Part shown: positions 54,300 through 63,173 of the stretch, piece by piece | How the letters are laid out: each line of letters starts with the position of its first letter | Numbering within the stretch: the first letter of the stretch is position 1 | DNA from: Cohaesibacter sp. | Lineage (GTDB): Bacteria; Pseudomonadota; Alphaproteobacteria; Rhizobiales; Cohaesibacteraceae | DNA length: 64,000 nucleotides | Direction: 5' to 3' | Assembly: GCA_025210795.1 (NCBI GenBank) | Contig: JAOAQZ010000028.1 | Span: 1 to 64,000 of the forward strand | Translations under genes and position numbers: made by a program | Notes under the pieces: model-generated | Databases searched by the model: none | Told to the model about the DNA's origin: nothing | Seen by the model: only the letters and a program-made list of their open reading frames with translations

Positions 54300-55135
54300 C
54301 CGCCTATGTCAGCAAAAAGATGATTGAGGCCCGCCCTCGCCCCAAATCCGTTGCCACATCCAATCTGACCATTGGCAATGTGATGGGGATCCTGTCCCTT
54401 ACATTCTGGATCCTGTCCGGTATCGCGCTGATCTGGTTTCTTTATACCAGCTATGATCAATATCAGTTTGACCGCTATGCCCCTAAATATCTCGACGGCT
54501 TTCTAATAACGCTCAAATTGGTGGCCCTGTCGGTTGCCATTGGTGCTGTTCTCTCGCTGCCCATTGCCTTTGGACGCATGTCGAGCAACAAGTTTCTCAG
54601 TCGCCTTTCCTTTGGCTATATCTATTTCTTCCGCGGCACTCCGCTGCTCGCGCAGCTGTTCCTGCTTTATTACGGCTTTGGCTCTTTCCGCCCTTTTTGG
54701 CAAGATCTGGGCCTGTGGTGGTTCTTCCGTGATGCATGGAACATTGCGCTTCTGTCCTTCTCGCTGAACACGGCGGCCTATCAGGCGGAAATTCTGCGCG
54801 GTGCCATTACCAATGTGCCCAAAGGCCAGACGGAAGGCGCCCAGAGCCTTGGTCTGTCGCCCATGGTGACCTTCTTCAAGATCATCTTGCCGCAAGCACT
54901 GATCGTCGCCCTGCGCCCTTATGGCAACGAGATCATTTTGATGGTGAAGGGGTCCGCTGTTGTCTCCATCATCACCATTTATGATTTGATGGGCCAGACT
55001 CGCCGCGCCTTCTCGCAGACGCTGGATTTCCAGACCTATCTCTATGCAGCCATTTTCTATTTGATCGTGGTGGAAGTGATGCGCCGGCTCTGGGATTTGC
55101 TCGAGCATCGCCTCACCCGCCATCTGCGGCGCTAA
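54296..55135 (+). CDS. Polar amino-acid ABC transporter permease, HisM-like
   Basis: A 279-residue permease paired with the previous one. It has YLDGFLITLKLVALSVAIGA, FFRGTPLLAQLFLLYYGFGS and the ATPase-contact loop TEGAQSLGLSPMVTFFKIIL PQALIVALRPYGNEIILMVK. An N-terminal extension of ~30 residues precedes the first helix. The ATPase (HisP-like) gene that usually completes the operon is absent downstream; glyS follows. Confidence 0.92.
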   Translation: MTAYVSKKMIEARPRPKSVATSNLTIGNVMGILSLTFWILSGIALIWFLYTSYDQYQFDRYAPKYLDGFLITLKLVALSVAIGAVLSLPIAFGRMSSNKFLSRLSFGYIYFFRGTPLLAQLFLLYYGFGSFRPFWQDLGLWWFFRDAWNIALLSFSLNTAAYQAEILRGAITNVPKGQTEGAQSLGLSPMVTFFKIILPQALIVALRPYGNEIILMVKGSAVVSIITIYDLMGQTRRAFSQTLDFQTYLYAAIFYLIVVEVMRRLWDLLEHRLTRHLRR

Positions 55136-55171
55136 TTCCGGGCTGCTTGCAGTTTCATCTCACTCTCGTCC

Positions 55172-55208
55172 AGCCTGCCCATAAGCCATGCTTTGGGCAG
55201 GCTTTTTT
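55172..55208 (+). terminator. Terminator after the ABC permease operon
   Basis: The stem agcctgccc (55172-55180) / gggcaggct (55195-55203) with a T-run after it lies 36 bp beyond the last permease stop. It confirms that the operon ends here without an ATPase gene. Confidence 0.88.
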
Positions 55209-55319
55209 GTGGTCAATCCGCCTTGTCCGGCTTTGCATGCATTTTATAAGTGACAAGGCGGCGTCCTCTTGCTAGTCACACAGTCAATTCTGTGATGTTT
55301 CCAGCAAACCGAGACGACA

Positions 55320-57392
55320 ATGCCAGACCTTCTGCTAGAGCTTTTTTCCGAGGAAATCCCTGCCCGTATGCAGCGCCGCGCTGCTGACGATTTGAAAAAA
55401 CTGATTACCAATGGTCTGGTCGATGCCGGTTTGACATATGAAGGCGCTCGCGCCTTTGCAACGCCGCGCCGCCTGACTTTGGCGGTCTCGGGCTGCACAG
55501 CAGCCTCTCCTGATATTTCTGAAGAGCGCAAGGGACCGCGCGTTGGTGCACCGGAAAAAGCCCTTGCCGGTTTTCTTCGCGGTGCGGGTCTTTCATCCAT
55601 TGACGAAGCGACCATCCAGACAGATCCGAAAAAGGGCGACTTTTACATTGCCGTGATCAATAAGCCCGGTCGCAAGGCAGAAGAGATTATTGCCGAGCTG
55701 GTGCCTGATGTTGTGCGCAAATTCCCTTGGCCCAAATCCCAGAAATGGGGCGAGGCTGGCGAAGGTGCGCTTAAATGGGTCCGCCCTCTTCACTCCATCC
55801 TGTGTACCTTTGGCATTGAGACCGAAGCGCCGGAAGTGATCGCCTTTGAAGTGGAAGGCATCCGCTCGGGCAACACAACACAGGGTCACCGCTTCCACGG
55901 CAAGGAGGACTTTGAGGTCAAACGCTTTGAAGATTACGAAGCGGGCCTTAAAGCACGTAAGGTTATTCTGGATATGGATGCCCGTAAGGACATCATTTTG
56001 GAAGATGCCAAGACACTCGCCTTTGCCCAAGGGCTGGAACTGGTAGAAGATGCCGGCCTTTTGGAAGAGGTTGGCGGCCTTGTTGAATGGCCAGTGGTGC
56101 TGATGGGCTCCTTTGATCAGGAATTTCTGGATATGCCCGATGAGGTGATTCAGACCTCCATTCGTGAGCACCAGAAATGCTTTGTTCTCAAAGACCAGAA
56201 AACCGGCAAGCTGGCCAACAAGTTCATCCTTGTCTCCAACCTGATTGCCCCAGATGACGGGGCAACCATTGTTGCGGGCAATGAAAAGGTGGTGCGTGCG
56301 CGCCTGTCCGATGCCAAATTCTTCTGGGAAACCGACCTTAAAACCGGTCTTGAGACCCGCCTTTACAAGCTTGATAACATGGTCTTCCATGAGAAGCTGG
56401 GCACCCAGACAGAGCGGGTTAACCGCCTTGTGGCTTTGGCAACAGCTTTGGCGCCATCTGTCGGGGCGGATGCAGACCTTGCTGGCCGCGCGGCAAAGCT
56501 TGCCAAGGCGGACCTTGTCTCTGACATGGTGTTTGAATTCCCTGAATTGCAGGGCCTGATGGGCCGCTATTATGCGCTGGCCCAGAATGAAGATGCATCG
56601 GTCGCTGATGCCATTGAAATGCACTACAAGCCGCAAGGCCCGTCTGATGACGTGCCCTCCAATCCGGTGGCTGCAAGCGTTGCTCTGGCCGACAAGCTGG
56701 ACCTTCTCACCGGTTTCTGGGCTATTGACGAGAAGCCGACCGGCTCCAAGGATCCATTTGCCTTGCGCCGCGCCGCTCTTGGTGTGATCCGCATTCTTGA
56801 AGACAATGTCATCCGCCTTAACTTGCACAAAGCCTTTGCGCTGGCGCGCCCTGATTTTGAGCAAGGGGATGACTTGATGGGCTTCTTTGCTGATCGCCTG
56901 AGCGTGCATCTTAAAGACAAAGGCGTGCGGCATGATCTGATTGACGCGGTCTTTGGCCTTGGCGGACAAGATGATGTGCTGATGATCATCAAGCGGGCCC
57001 AAGCGCTGGGTGACTTCCTTGCCAGCGACGACGGGGCCAATCTTCTGGCCGGTTATCGCCGCGCTGCGAATATTTTGCGGGCTGAAGAGAAGAAATCCGG
57101 CCTTACCTATGAGGGGGCTATTGAAGGGGCGCATTTGCTTGAAGCAGAAGAGATTGCCCTTGCCGCTGCCATTGGCACAGCGCGCGCGGATGCAGATGAG
57201 GCTGTGGCCAAAGAAGATTTTGCCGCGGCCATGACTGCCCTCTCCACTTTGCGGGCACCGGTTGATGCCTTCTTTGACGAAGTGCTCGTCAATGACGAGC
57301 GTCCGGAAGTGCGCGAAAACCGCCTGAATATGCTGTCCGAGATCCGGGCGACCACCCGTGCGGTGGCGGATTTCTCCAAAATCTCCGGCTAA
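55320..57392 (+). CDS. glyS: Glycyl-tRNA synthetase beta subunit
   Basis: A 690-residue beta subunit of the alpha2-beta2 bacterial glycyl-tRNA synthetase. It opens [29 protein letters not shown], the family start, and contains [20 protein letters not shown] and [20 protein letters not shown], then [20 protein letters not shown]. The C-terminal ~100 residues are the tRNA-binding region. The alpha-subunit gene glyQ, usually close upstream in alphaproteobacteria, is not adjacent here. A terminator follows at 57419. Confidence 0.95.
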   Translation: MPDLLLELFSEEIPARMQRRAADDLKKLITNGLVDAGLTYEGARAFATPRRLTLAVSGCTAASPDISEERKGPRVGAPEKALAGFLRGAGLSSIDEATIQTDPKKGDFYIAVINKPGRKAEEIIAELVPDVVRKFPWPKSQKWGEAGEGALKWVRPLHSILCTFGIETEAPEVIAFEVEGIRSGNTTQGHRFHGKEDFEVKRFEDYEAGLKARKVILDMDARKDIILEDAKTLAFAQGLELVEDAGLLEEVGGLVEWPVVLMGSFDQEFLDMPDEVIQTSIREHQKCFVLKDQKTGKLANKFILVSNLIAPDDGATIVAGNEKVVRARLSDAKFFWETDLKTGLETRLYKLDNMVFHEKLGTQTERVNRLVALATALAPSVGADADLAGRAAKLAKADLVSDMVFEFPELQGLMGRYYALAQNEDASVADAIEMHYKPQGPSDDVPSNPVAASVALADKLDLLTGFWAIDEKPTGSKDPFALRRAALGVIRILEDNVIRLNLHKAFALARPDFEQGDDLMGFFADRLSVHLKDKGVRHDLIDAVFGLGGQDDVLMIIKRAQALGDFLASDDGANLLAGYRRAANILRAEEKKSGLTYEGAIEGAHLLEAEEIALAAAIGTARADADEAVAKEDFAAAMTALSTLRAPVDAFFDEVLVNDERPEVRENRLNMLSEIRATTRAVADFSKISG

Positions 57393-57418
57393 GTGCCCCA
57401 TCAATTCGGACAAGATTT

Positions 57419-57445
57419 AAAGGCAGCCTTCGGGCTGCCTTTTTC
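57419..57445 (+). terminator. Terminator after glyS
   Basis: The stem aaaggcagcc (57419-57428) / ggctgccttt (57433-57442) has the stable loop ttcg and is followed by T. Confidence 0.9.
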
Positions 57446-57558
57446 ATTTGATTGTGCCCATACAATATGATGCCTGACAAAGTTGTTTTGCTTGGTTATG
57501 GTGTGGCCAAATTCTTTTCAGGGCGAGCAGCCCCCACTACCAAGTCACAGAGGGATTT

Positions 57559-58431
57559 ATGGCAAAAGTTGCGTTCATTGGCCTTGGGGTCATGGGATAT
57601 CCGATGGCGGCCCATTTGAAAAACAAGGGCGGGCATGATGTAACCGTCTATAACCGCACCACTGCAAAAGCGCAGAAATGGGCGGAGGAGCATGGCGGAA
57701 GCTTTGCCGAAACTCCGGCTGAAGCTGCCAAAGATGCTGATTTTGTTTTTGCCTGTGTTGGCAATGACGATGATTTGCGCTCTGTCACCCTTGGTGATGG
57801 CGGTGCTTTTGCGACCATGAGACCTGGCTCGATTTTCATCGATAACACAACGGCATCTGCCGAGGTGGCACGCGAGCTTTATGCGGATGCCAAAGATATT
57901 GGCGTTGGCTTCATTGATGCACCGGTCTCTGGTGGTCAGGCAGGCGCCGAGAATGGTGTTCTTACTGTGATGTGTGGCGGCGATGAGGCCATTTTCAATC
58001 AGGCAAAGCCGGTGATTGATTGTTTTGCCCGCATGGTTGGCCTGATGGGCCCGTCCGGCGCAGGCCAATTGACCAAGATGGTCAATCAGATTTGCATTGC
58101 GGGTCTTGTGCAAGGCCTGTCTGAAGGGGTGCATTTTGCCCAAAAAGCCGGTCTTGACGTAGATGCCGTCGCCGATGTGATTTCCAAAGGGGCCGCTGGC
58201 TCCTGGCAGATGGAAAACCGCGCTGGCACCATGGCCAAAGGCGAGTTTGATTTTGGCTTTGCCGTTGACTGGATGCGCAAGGATCTGGGCATTGTGCTTG
58301 ATGAAGCCCGCACCAATGGGGCTCGCCTGCCGGTAACTGCTGCTGTCGATCAATATTACGCGCAAGTGCAGGCCATGGGCGGCAATCGCTGGGATACCTC
58401 CTCGCTCGTTGCCTTGCTCAACCGCGATTGA
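57559..58431 (+). CDS. NAD(P)-dependent beta-hydroxyacid dehydrogenase
   Basis: A 290-residue enzyme of the 3-hydroxyisobutyrate / tartronate-semialdehyde / 6-phosphogluconate dehydrogenase superfamily. The dinucleotide loop is VAFIGLGVMGYPMAAHLKNK. The substrate motif is in FIDAPVSGGQAGAENGVLTV. The catalytic lysine is in GQLTKMVNQICIAG. The exact substrate cannot be told; 3-hydroxyisobutyrate or 2-hydroxy-3-oxopropionate are the usual ones. The ATG at 57559 follows agagggatt. Confidence 0.88.
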   Translation: MAKVAFIGLGVMGYPMAAHLKNKGGHDVTVYNRTTAKAQKWAEEHGGSFAETPAEAAKDADFVFACVGNDDDLRSVTLGDGGAFATMRPGSIFIDNTTASAEVARELYADAKDIGVGFIDAPVSGGQAGAENGVLTVMCGGDEAIFNQAKPVIDCFARMVGLMGPSGAGQLTKMVNQICIAGLVQGLSEGVHFAQKAGLDVDAVADVISKGAAGSWQMENRAGTMAKGEFDFGFAVDWMRKDLGIVLDEARTNGARLPVTAAVDQYYAQVQAMGGNRWDTSSLVALLNRD

Positions 58432-58457
58432 GCGACAAAAGCTATGCTCAAACGAAG

Positions 58458-58487
58458 AAAGCCTGCTTGTCATCAAGCAGGCTTTTC
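58458..58487. terminator. Terminator between the dehydrogenase and Lrp genes
   Basis: The stem aaagcctgcttg (58458-58469) / caagcaggcttt (58474-58485) with loop tcat is followed by T. It lies between two convergent genes and probably serves both. Confidence 0.9.
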
Positions 58488-58530
58488 TTTCATATCCGGT
58501 CAAAAGCGCTTCTTTTGTGTCGCAAGAAGG

Positions 58531-59010
58531 TCAGCGGCTTTCTTTTTCCGGCAGATAATTCAGCGGCAGGGCCGTGGTATATTTTATCTGTTCCATAGCA
58601 AATGTAGTAGAAATATCACCAACTTCAATACGGTTGATCAGCTTTTTGTAAAAATTATCGTAGCTTTCGATATCAGGCACCACCACGCGCAGCAGATAAT
58701 CAACCTGCCCGGCCATGCGGTAGAATTCCACCACTTCAGGGAAATCGCGGATCACTTCAGAAAAGCGCTTGAGCCATTCAGCAGAATGCTCTGTGGTGGT
58801 CACAGCAACAAAGGCTGTTACCTTGGCATTGACCTTTTCAGGGTCAAGAATAACCACACGCCCCGTGATCACGCCCTCTTCTTCCATTTTCTGGATCCGG
58901 CGCCAGCAAGGCGTGGTTGAGAGCCCTACCCGACGGCCAATTTCTGCCACAGGCATGGTCGCATCATCCTGCAAAATCTGCAAAATACGACGATCAAGAC
59001 GGTCTAACAT
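58531..59010 (-). CDS. Lrp/AsnC family transcriptional regulator
   Basis: A 159-residue regulator. The helix-turn-helix LDRLDRRILQILQDDATMPV AEIGRRVGLSTTPCWRRIQK is followed by the RAM ligand domain with KVTAFVAVTTTEHSAEWLKR and PEVVEFYRMAGQVDYLLRVV. It senses an amino acid and controls a gene elsewhere; the targets are unknown. It is convergent with the dehydrogenase gene. Confidence 0.93.
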   Translation of the reverse strand: MLDRLDRRILQILQDDATMPVAEIGRRVGLSTTPCWRRIQKMEEEGVITGRVVILDPEKVNAKVTAFVAVTTTEHSAEWLKRFSEVIRDFPEVVEFYRMAGQVDYLLRVVVPDIESYDNFYKKLINRIEVGDISTTFAMEQIKYTTALPLNYLPEKESR

Positions 59011-59257
59011 GTCACACCCTTACGCTTGCCAACCCCAAAGAGCGAAGAAAAATTATTCCTCACGATCACTATTTCATTTGATTTTAGGAAATTTAATTCC
59101 ATCGATCAAGCGTGCCGCTACGTAATCTTGGGATATTTTCGATGACTAGGTTAAAATGCGAAATATCATTCCTTTTTATTTCTATATTTCGAATATATGG
59201 ATTTTTAAAATTTACCAATAGTTTTTGTTCCATATGGTCAAATATTATCAAATAAAA

Positions 59258-59944
59258 TCAATAGGACAGCCTTTTTACCTCTGCTTTGAGCAGTGGCAGG
59301 ATCTCTTCTTCAAACCAGGGATTTTGCTTAAGCCAGCCACTATTGCGCCAGGAAGGATGGGGAAGCGGCAGGATATGGGGTTTCTGTGAGTTCTTCCAAT
59401 AGCTCGCGGCATGACGCACTGTTTCGGTCAGGCTCTTCTGCCGTTTCTTACCCATATGATAGGCCTGCGCATATTGGCCGATGACCAGAATAAGCTCGAT
59501 TTGGTCCATTTGCGCAAAGATTTGATCATGCCAATGGTCTCGGCATTCCTTGCGCGGGGGAAGATCGGCTTTCTTTTTATCCCATCCGGGAAAACAAAAT
59601 CCCATAGGAACAATGGCCACCTTGCTCTGATCGTAAAAATGCTCGCGATCCAGTCCCATCCAGTCACGCAGGCGATCGCCTGATGGATCATTAAACGGCA
59701 AGCTGCTTTCATGCACGCGGATGCCGGGCGCCTGCCCTGCTATGCAGATGCGGGCCGTGGAAGACAAACGCACCACCGGATTGGGTTCGTGCGGTAAGGC
59801 AAGGCCTTTATAGGGTGCATCACGGCAAATGCGGCAAGCGCTGATTTGCTTTGTAAACTGCTCGAGACGAGCAGCTTTCTTTGCGCTTACGTCTTGTTTT
59901 TTGCTCATTTGGTCTTCGGTCATCGGCTCTTTGCTCACTGGCAT
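59258..59944 (-). CDS. Uracil-DNA glycosylase superfamily protein
   Basis: A 228-residue protein with the uracil-DNA glycosylase fold. The active-site segment is ICIAGQAPGIRVHESSLPFN DPSGDRLRDWMG, and the C-terminal loop is LPLPHPSWRNSGW. It has a CRIC pair near the N-terminus (about 37-40), whereas family 4 enzymes use four cysteines for an Fe-S cluster; further cysteines are present at FCFPGW and KECRDHW, so cluster binding is uncertain. It removes uracil from DNA or is a relative of unknown specificity. Confidence 0.85.
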   Translation of the reverse strand: MPVSKEPMTEDQMSKKQDVSAKKAARLEQFTKQISACRICRDAPYKGLALPHEPNPVVRLSSTARICIAGQAPGIRVHESSLPFNDPSGDRLRDWMGLDREHFYDQSKVAIVPMGFCFPGWDKKKADLPPRKECRDHWHDQIFAQMDQIELILVIGQYAQAYHMGKKRQKSLTETVRHAASYWKNSQKPHILPLPHPSWRNSGWLKQNPWFEEEILPLLKAEVKRLSY

Positions 59945-60292
59945 CCCATTTTCGGTAGTGGCTGACTAGAGCGGCTCGCCCATGCGGATTACTCACTGTG
60001 ATTTCAACATAAGATCGACAGACCATAACAATACAAGTCCGACACATAGACTGCCAAACCACTCCCATCTTGCGGCGCGCCTCGTTCTTACGATACCGGC
60101 TGTTGCCAAATTCGTACATGTGGAATGAAAGATATTTTATCTATCTGATAATACTAATCTTTCTCACATTTCACTTATCCTTTTTACAAAGAATTAACCA
60201 TAAATTTGAGGAAGATCTTAAGACATTTAATTCAATCTTACCTAAAAGTTTTTCGATGCCCCATGCATCACAATCCAGAAGGCTTTCTTTCC

Positions 60293-61837
60293 ATGGCAGC
60301 AGCCAGCACCACCCGGCGCACGAAAGATAAGAATAATCTGAACATGAACTCGAAACGCGCCGCGCGTCGTCGTGCGGTTTTGCGTACCGTTCATGATGTG
60401 AGAGAGCAGCTCAACACAAAGAATGGCTATCGCCCCTCCTTTCAGCATGAATTGATCATGATGTATGCCAAAAACCGCACTAGCGCATCTTTGGCTATTC
60501 CTCTGCTTCTGCTGATTGTTGGTGCTGTCTCTACTCTTTGGGCACCGGCTTTTCAGACCATTGGCTGGATAGCTGTCGCGACCACCGCCCATGTGATCAT
60601 GCTGATGATGGCACGCAAGTTTGAGCGTCTGCCTCAGGAGAATATCAAACTTCCGGCTTGGAAGCGCCGCTTTTTTATTGGAGATCTAATCTCGGGCCTT
60701 ATCTGGGCCTCTATCCTTTTGCTCCCAACAGACAAGGATATTAATTATCTGGCGGAATTCCATTTCGCTATTATGTTGATCGCAATTGCTGTCTCTACCA
60801 TGCTGTGTTTCACACTGCCTTATAACACTCTGGTCAGTGCCCTTCCTATTTCTGCTGTGATCATTTTTACCGCTGTCATGAATGCAGAAACCATGGATAT
60901 GACGCTATCGCTGCTCGCTGTGGGAGCGATGTTCTTTTTCCTAATGCTCGCAAACAGGCTTTATCGCTCGACACTGGCGATGCTTAATTTCCGCATGGAA
61001 AAAGACTATTTGATTGCTGAATTAGAGCAAGCAAAAGCCATCTCGGATGAATCCCGCAGGCAAGCCGAAGAGGCCAATACCGCAAAAAGCCGTTTTCTGG
61101 CGACCATGTCTCATGAGCTACGCACCCCACTCAACGCCATTCTCGGCTTTTCCGAGATTATGCAAAATGAGGTTCTGGGGCCTTTGCCGAATGATAAATA
61201 CAAAGAATATGTCGATGATATCAATAGTTCAGGAAGCCACCTGCTCAACTTGATCAATGAAATCCTTGACCTGTCGCGTATTGAAGCCGGACGCTATAAG
61301 CTTAACGAAGAGGCCATCACCCTTAGCTATGTGGCGGAGGATTGCGAAAACCTTCTGCGCCTCAAAGCCCGCAGCAAGGATGTCACCATTCGTCTTGATC
61401 TTGATCAGAATCTCCCCAAGCTTTGGGCAGATGAGCGAGCGATGCGGCAGGTTGCTCTCAATCTTCTCTCCAATGCAGTCAAATTCACCCCCCAAGGTGG
61501 CGAGATTACCATGTCGGTTCGCAAAACAGCGGAAGGCGGGCAGTATATTTCTGTCAAAGATACCGGCCCCGGTATTCCAGAAGAGGAAATCCCAACCGTT
61601 CTCAGCGCCTTTGGGCAAGGCTCTCTTGCCATTCAATCTGCTGAAGACGGGTCTGGTCTGGGTCTTTCCATTGTGCAGGCTCTGGTGCAGATGCATGACG
61701 GAGAATTTGATTTAAAATCGACCTTGCGCGTGGGCACGACAGTTACAGCCACTTTCCCTCCATCGCGGGTAATGGATGTGATGCCCATTGATAATGCTCG
61801 TGGGCGGGGCCGTATTCAAATCCAGCGCGCTGGTTGA
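60293..61837 (+). CDS. Membrane sensor histidine kinase, PleC/DivJ/PdhS-like
   Basis: About 514 residues. After a basic N-terminus come about six membrane helices in the first ~230 residues (ASLAIPLLLLIVGAVSTLWA and later). A coiled-coil linker follows (IAELEQAKAISDESRRQAEE), then the H-box FLATMSHELRTPLNAILGFS EIMQNEVLGPL, whose form is that of the PleC/DivJ/PdhS cell-cycle kinases of alphaproteobacteria, and the ATPase domain with NLLSNAVKFTPQGGEI, DTGPGIPEEEI and GSGLGLSIVQALVQMHDG. The start at 60293 follows agaaggc; other in-frame starts exist. No response regulator is adjacent, so it is an orphan kinase. Confidence 0.85.
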   Translation: MAAASTTRRTKDKNNLNMNSKRAARRRAVLRTVHDVREQLNTKNGYRPSFQHELIMMYAKNRTSASLAIPLLLLIVGAVSTLWAPAFQTIGWIAVATTAHVIMLMMARKFERLPQENIKLPAWKRRFFIGDLISGLIWASILLLPTDKDINYLAEFHFAIMLIAIAVSTMLCFTLPYNTLVSALPISAVIIFTAVMNAETMDMTLSLLAVGAMFFFLMLANRLYRSTLAMLNFRMEKDYLIAELEQAKAISDESRRQAEEANTAKSRFLATMSHELRTPLNAILGFSEIMQNEVLGPLPNDKYKEYVDDINSSGSHLLNLINEILDLSRIEAGRYKLNEEAITLSYVAEDCENLLRLKARSKDVTIRLDLDQNLPKLWADERAMRQVALNLLSNAVKFTPQGGEITMSVRKTAEGGQYISVKDTGPGIPEEEIPTVLSAFGQGSLAIQSAEDGSGLGLSIVQALVQMHDGEFDLKSTLRVGTTVTATFPPSRVMDVMPIDNARGRGRIQIQRAG

Positions 61838-61863
61838 TCAAAATTCAGAACTCTAATCAAAGA

Positions 61864-61891
61864 AAAAGGCAGCCTCTTGGCTGCCTTTTCT
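61864..61891. terminator. Terminator between the histidine kinase gene and cobT
   Basis: The stem aaaaggcagcc (61864-61874) / ggctgcctttt (61879-61889) with loop tctt lies between convergent genes and has T-runs on both strands. Confidence 0.92.
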
Positions 61892-61913
61892 ATGTCTTTT
61901 CTTCTTTAGTGAC

Positions 61914-62942
61914 TTAGCCTGCGGGGCCATCAACAGCGGCTTGCTCAAAAGTTGCCATGCCCTCATGCACCTGAACGGCGGCTTTTACCACACCTGCGGC
62001 CAGAGCGGCGCCAGAGCCTTCCCCCAGACGCATGCCCATATCAAAGAGGGCTCTTACCCCCATGGCATCCAGTGCCTTTTTGTGGGCGCTTTCAGCAGAC
62101 ACGTGGGCAAAGAGGCAATGGTCGATTGCCGATTTATCAAGTGCATAAAGCACAGCAGCGGCAGACGAGGCCACAAAGCCATCGACGATCACCGGAATAT
62201 TCTGAAGGCGCGCTGCAAGGATTGCTCCGACCATAGCCGCGATCTCGCGCCCGCCCAATCGGCGCAGCACTTCCAGTGGTTTATCAAGGTTGCCGGCATG
62301 GAGCGCCAGAGCGGCCTCGACCGCTTCTGCCTTTCGCGTCAGGCCATCATCATCAACGCCAGTGCCGCGGCCACACCATTCAGCCGCACTGCCACCAAAC
62401 AAAGCCGCATAGATGACCGAGGCAATGGTTGTGTTGGCAATGCCCATTTCACCGATGCAAAGAAGATCTGTGCCCCCTGCGATGGCTTCCATACCAAAGG
62501 CGATGGTTTTGGCGCAGCCCACTTCATCCATGGCCGCTTCTTGGGTGATATCGCCGGTGGGGTAATCAAGCGCCAGATCAAAGACTTTAAGGCCCAGATC
62601 ATGCGCGATGCAAAGCTGGTTAACCGCAGCGCCACCGGCGGCAAAATTCTCAACCATTTGCTGGGTAACAGACGGCGGATAGGCAGAAACCCCTTGCGCG
62701 GCAACACCGTGATTACCTGCAAAAACAGCCACGAGCGGGCGGAAGATCTTTGGCGGGGCCTGACGCTGCCACACAGCGACCCATTCGGCCAGCTCTTCCA
62801 GGCGACCAAGCGAGCCTGCCGGTTTGGTCAAAACAGCGTCTCTTGCCCGCACCTTTGCCCGAGCGTCCTCATCCGGCCCACTCATCTGCCCAATGAGGGC
62901 GAGAATATCGTCAAATGGCATGCCTGTCGCAGAGGTTGTCAT
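61914..62942 (-). CDS. cobT: Nicotinate-nucleotide--dimethylbenzimidazole phosphoribosyltransferase
   Basis: A 342-residue CobT, which makes alpha-ribazole-5'-phosphate, the lower ligand of cobalamin. Segments are KPAGSLGRLEELAEWVAVWQ, VAVFAGNHGVAAQGVSAYPP SVTQQMVENF and LLCIGEMGIANTTIASVIYA. The C-terminal catalytic glutamate is in GMRLGEGSGAALA. It is divergent from cobS, the enzyme that uses its product, across 231 bp. A start at 62942 follows aagggtaacgag. Confidence 0.95.
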   Translation of the reverse strand: MTTSATGMPFDDILALIGQMSGPDEDARAKVRARDAVLTKPAGSLGRLEELAEWVAVWQRQAPPKIFRPLVAVFAGNHGVAAQGVSAYPPSVTQQMVENFAAGGAAVNQLCIAHDLGLKVFDLALDYPTGDITQEAAMDEVGCAKTIAFGMEAIAGGTDLLCIGEMGIANTTIASVIYAALFGGSAAEWCGRGTGVDDDGLTRKAEAVEAALALHAGNLDKPLEVLRRLGGREIAAMVGAILAARLQNIPVIVDGFVASSAAAVLYALDKSAIDHCLFAHVSAESAHKKALDAMGVRALFDMGMRLGEGSGAALAAGVVKAAVQVHEGMATFEQAAVDGPAG

Positions 62943-63173
62943 GGTCTCGTTACCCTTATCTGTTTGTCTTTCTCATCGCCATGGAATAGGCTCTTGCCGC
63001 AGACTGGTTTTTGGGCATTTGTTATGCGAGCAATCACCCTGAAAGCCAGAATGCGTTGATATTTCTCTTCTCCCTACAGCATAGACTTTGATAGGGCTAT
63101 GCCAAATGCGAGTTACGCCGAGATATACCGGGAAGTTGCCAAAGAGCAAGATGTAATGCGTGAGAGTGACCAT

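Noticed and set aside
55593..57413. 606-codon minus-strand frame opposite glyS
   Set aside because: Shadow frame of a certain gene. Such long antisense frames are common where codon use is biased.
61941..63059. 372-codon plus-strand frame opposite cobT
   Set aside because: Shadow frame; cobT on the minus strand is certain.
62943..63173. Cobalamin riboswitch between cobT and cobS
   Set aside because: The gap is only 231 bp and I do not recognise the B12-box or the conserved core on either strand.
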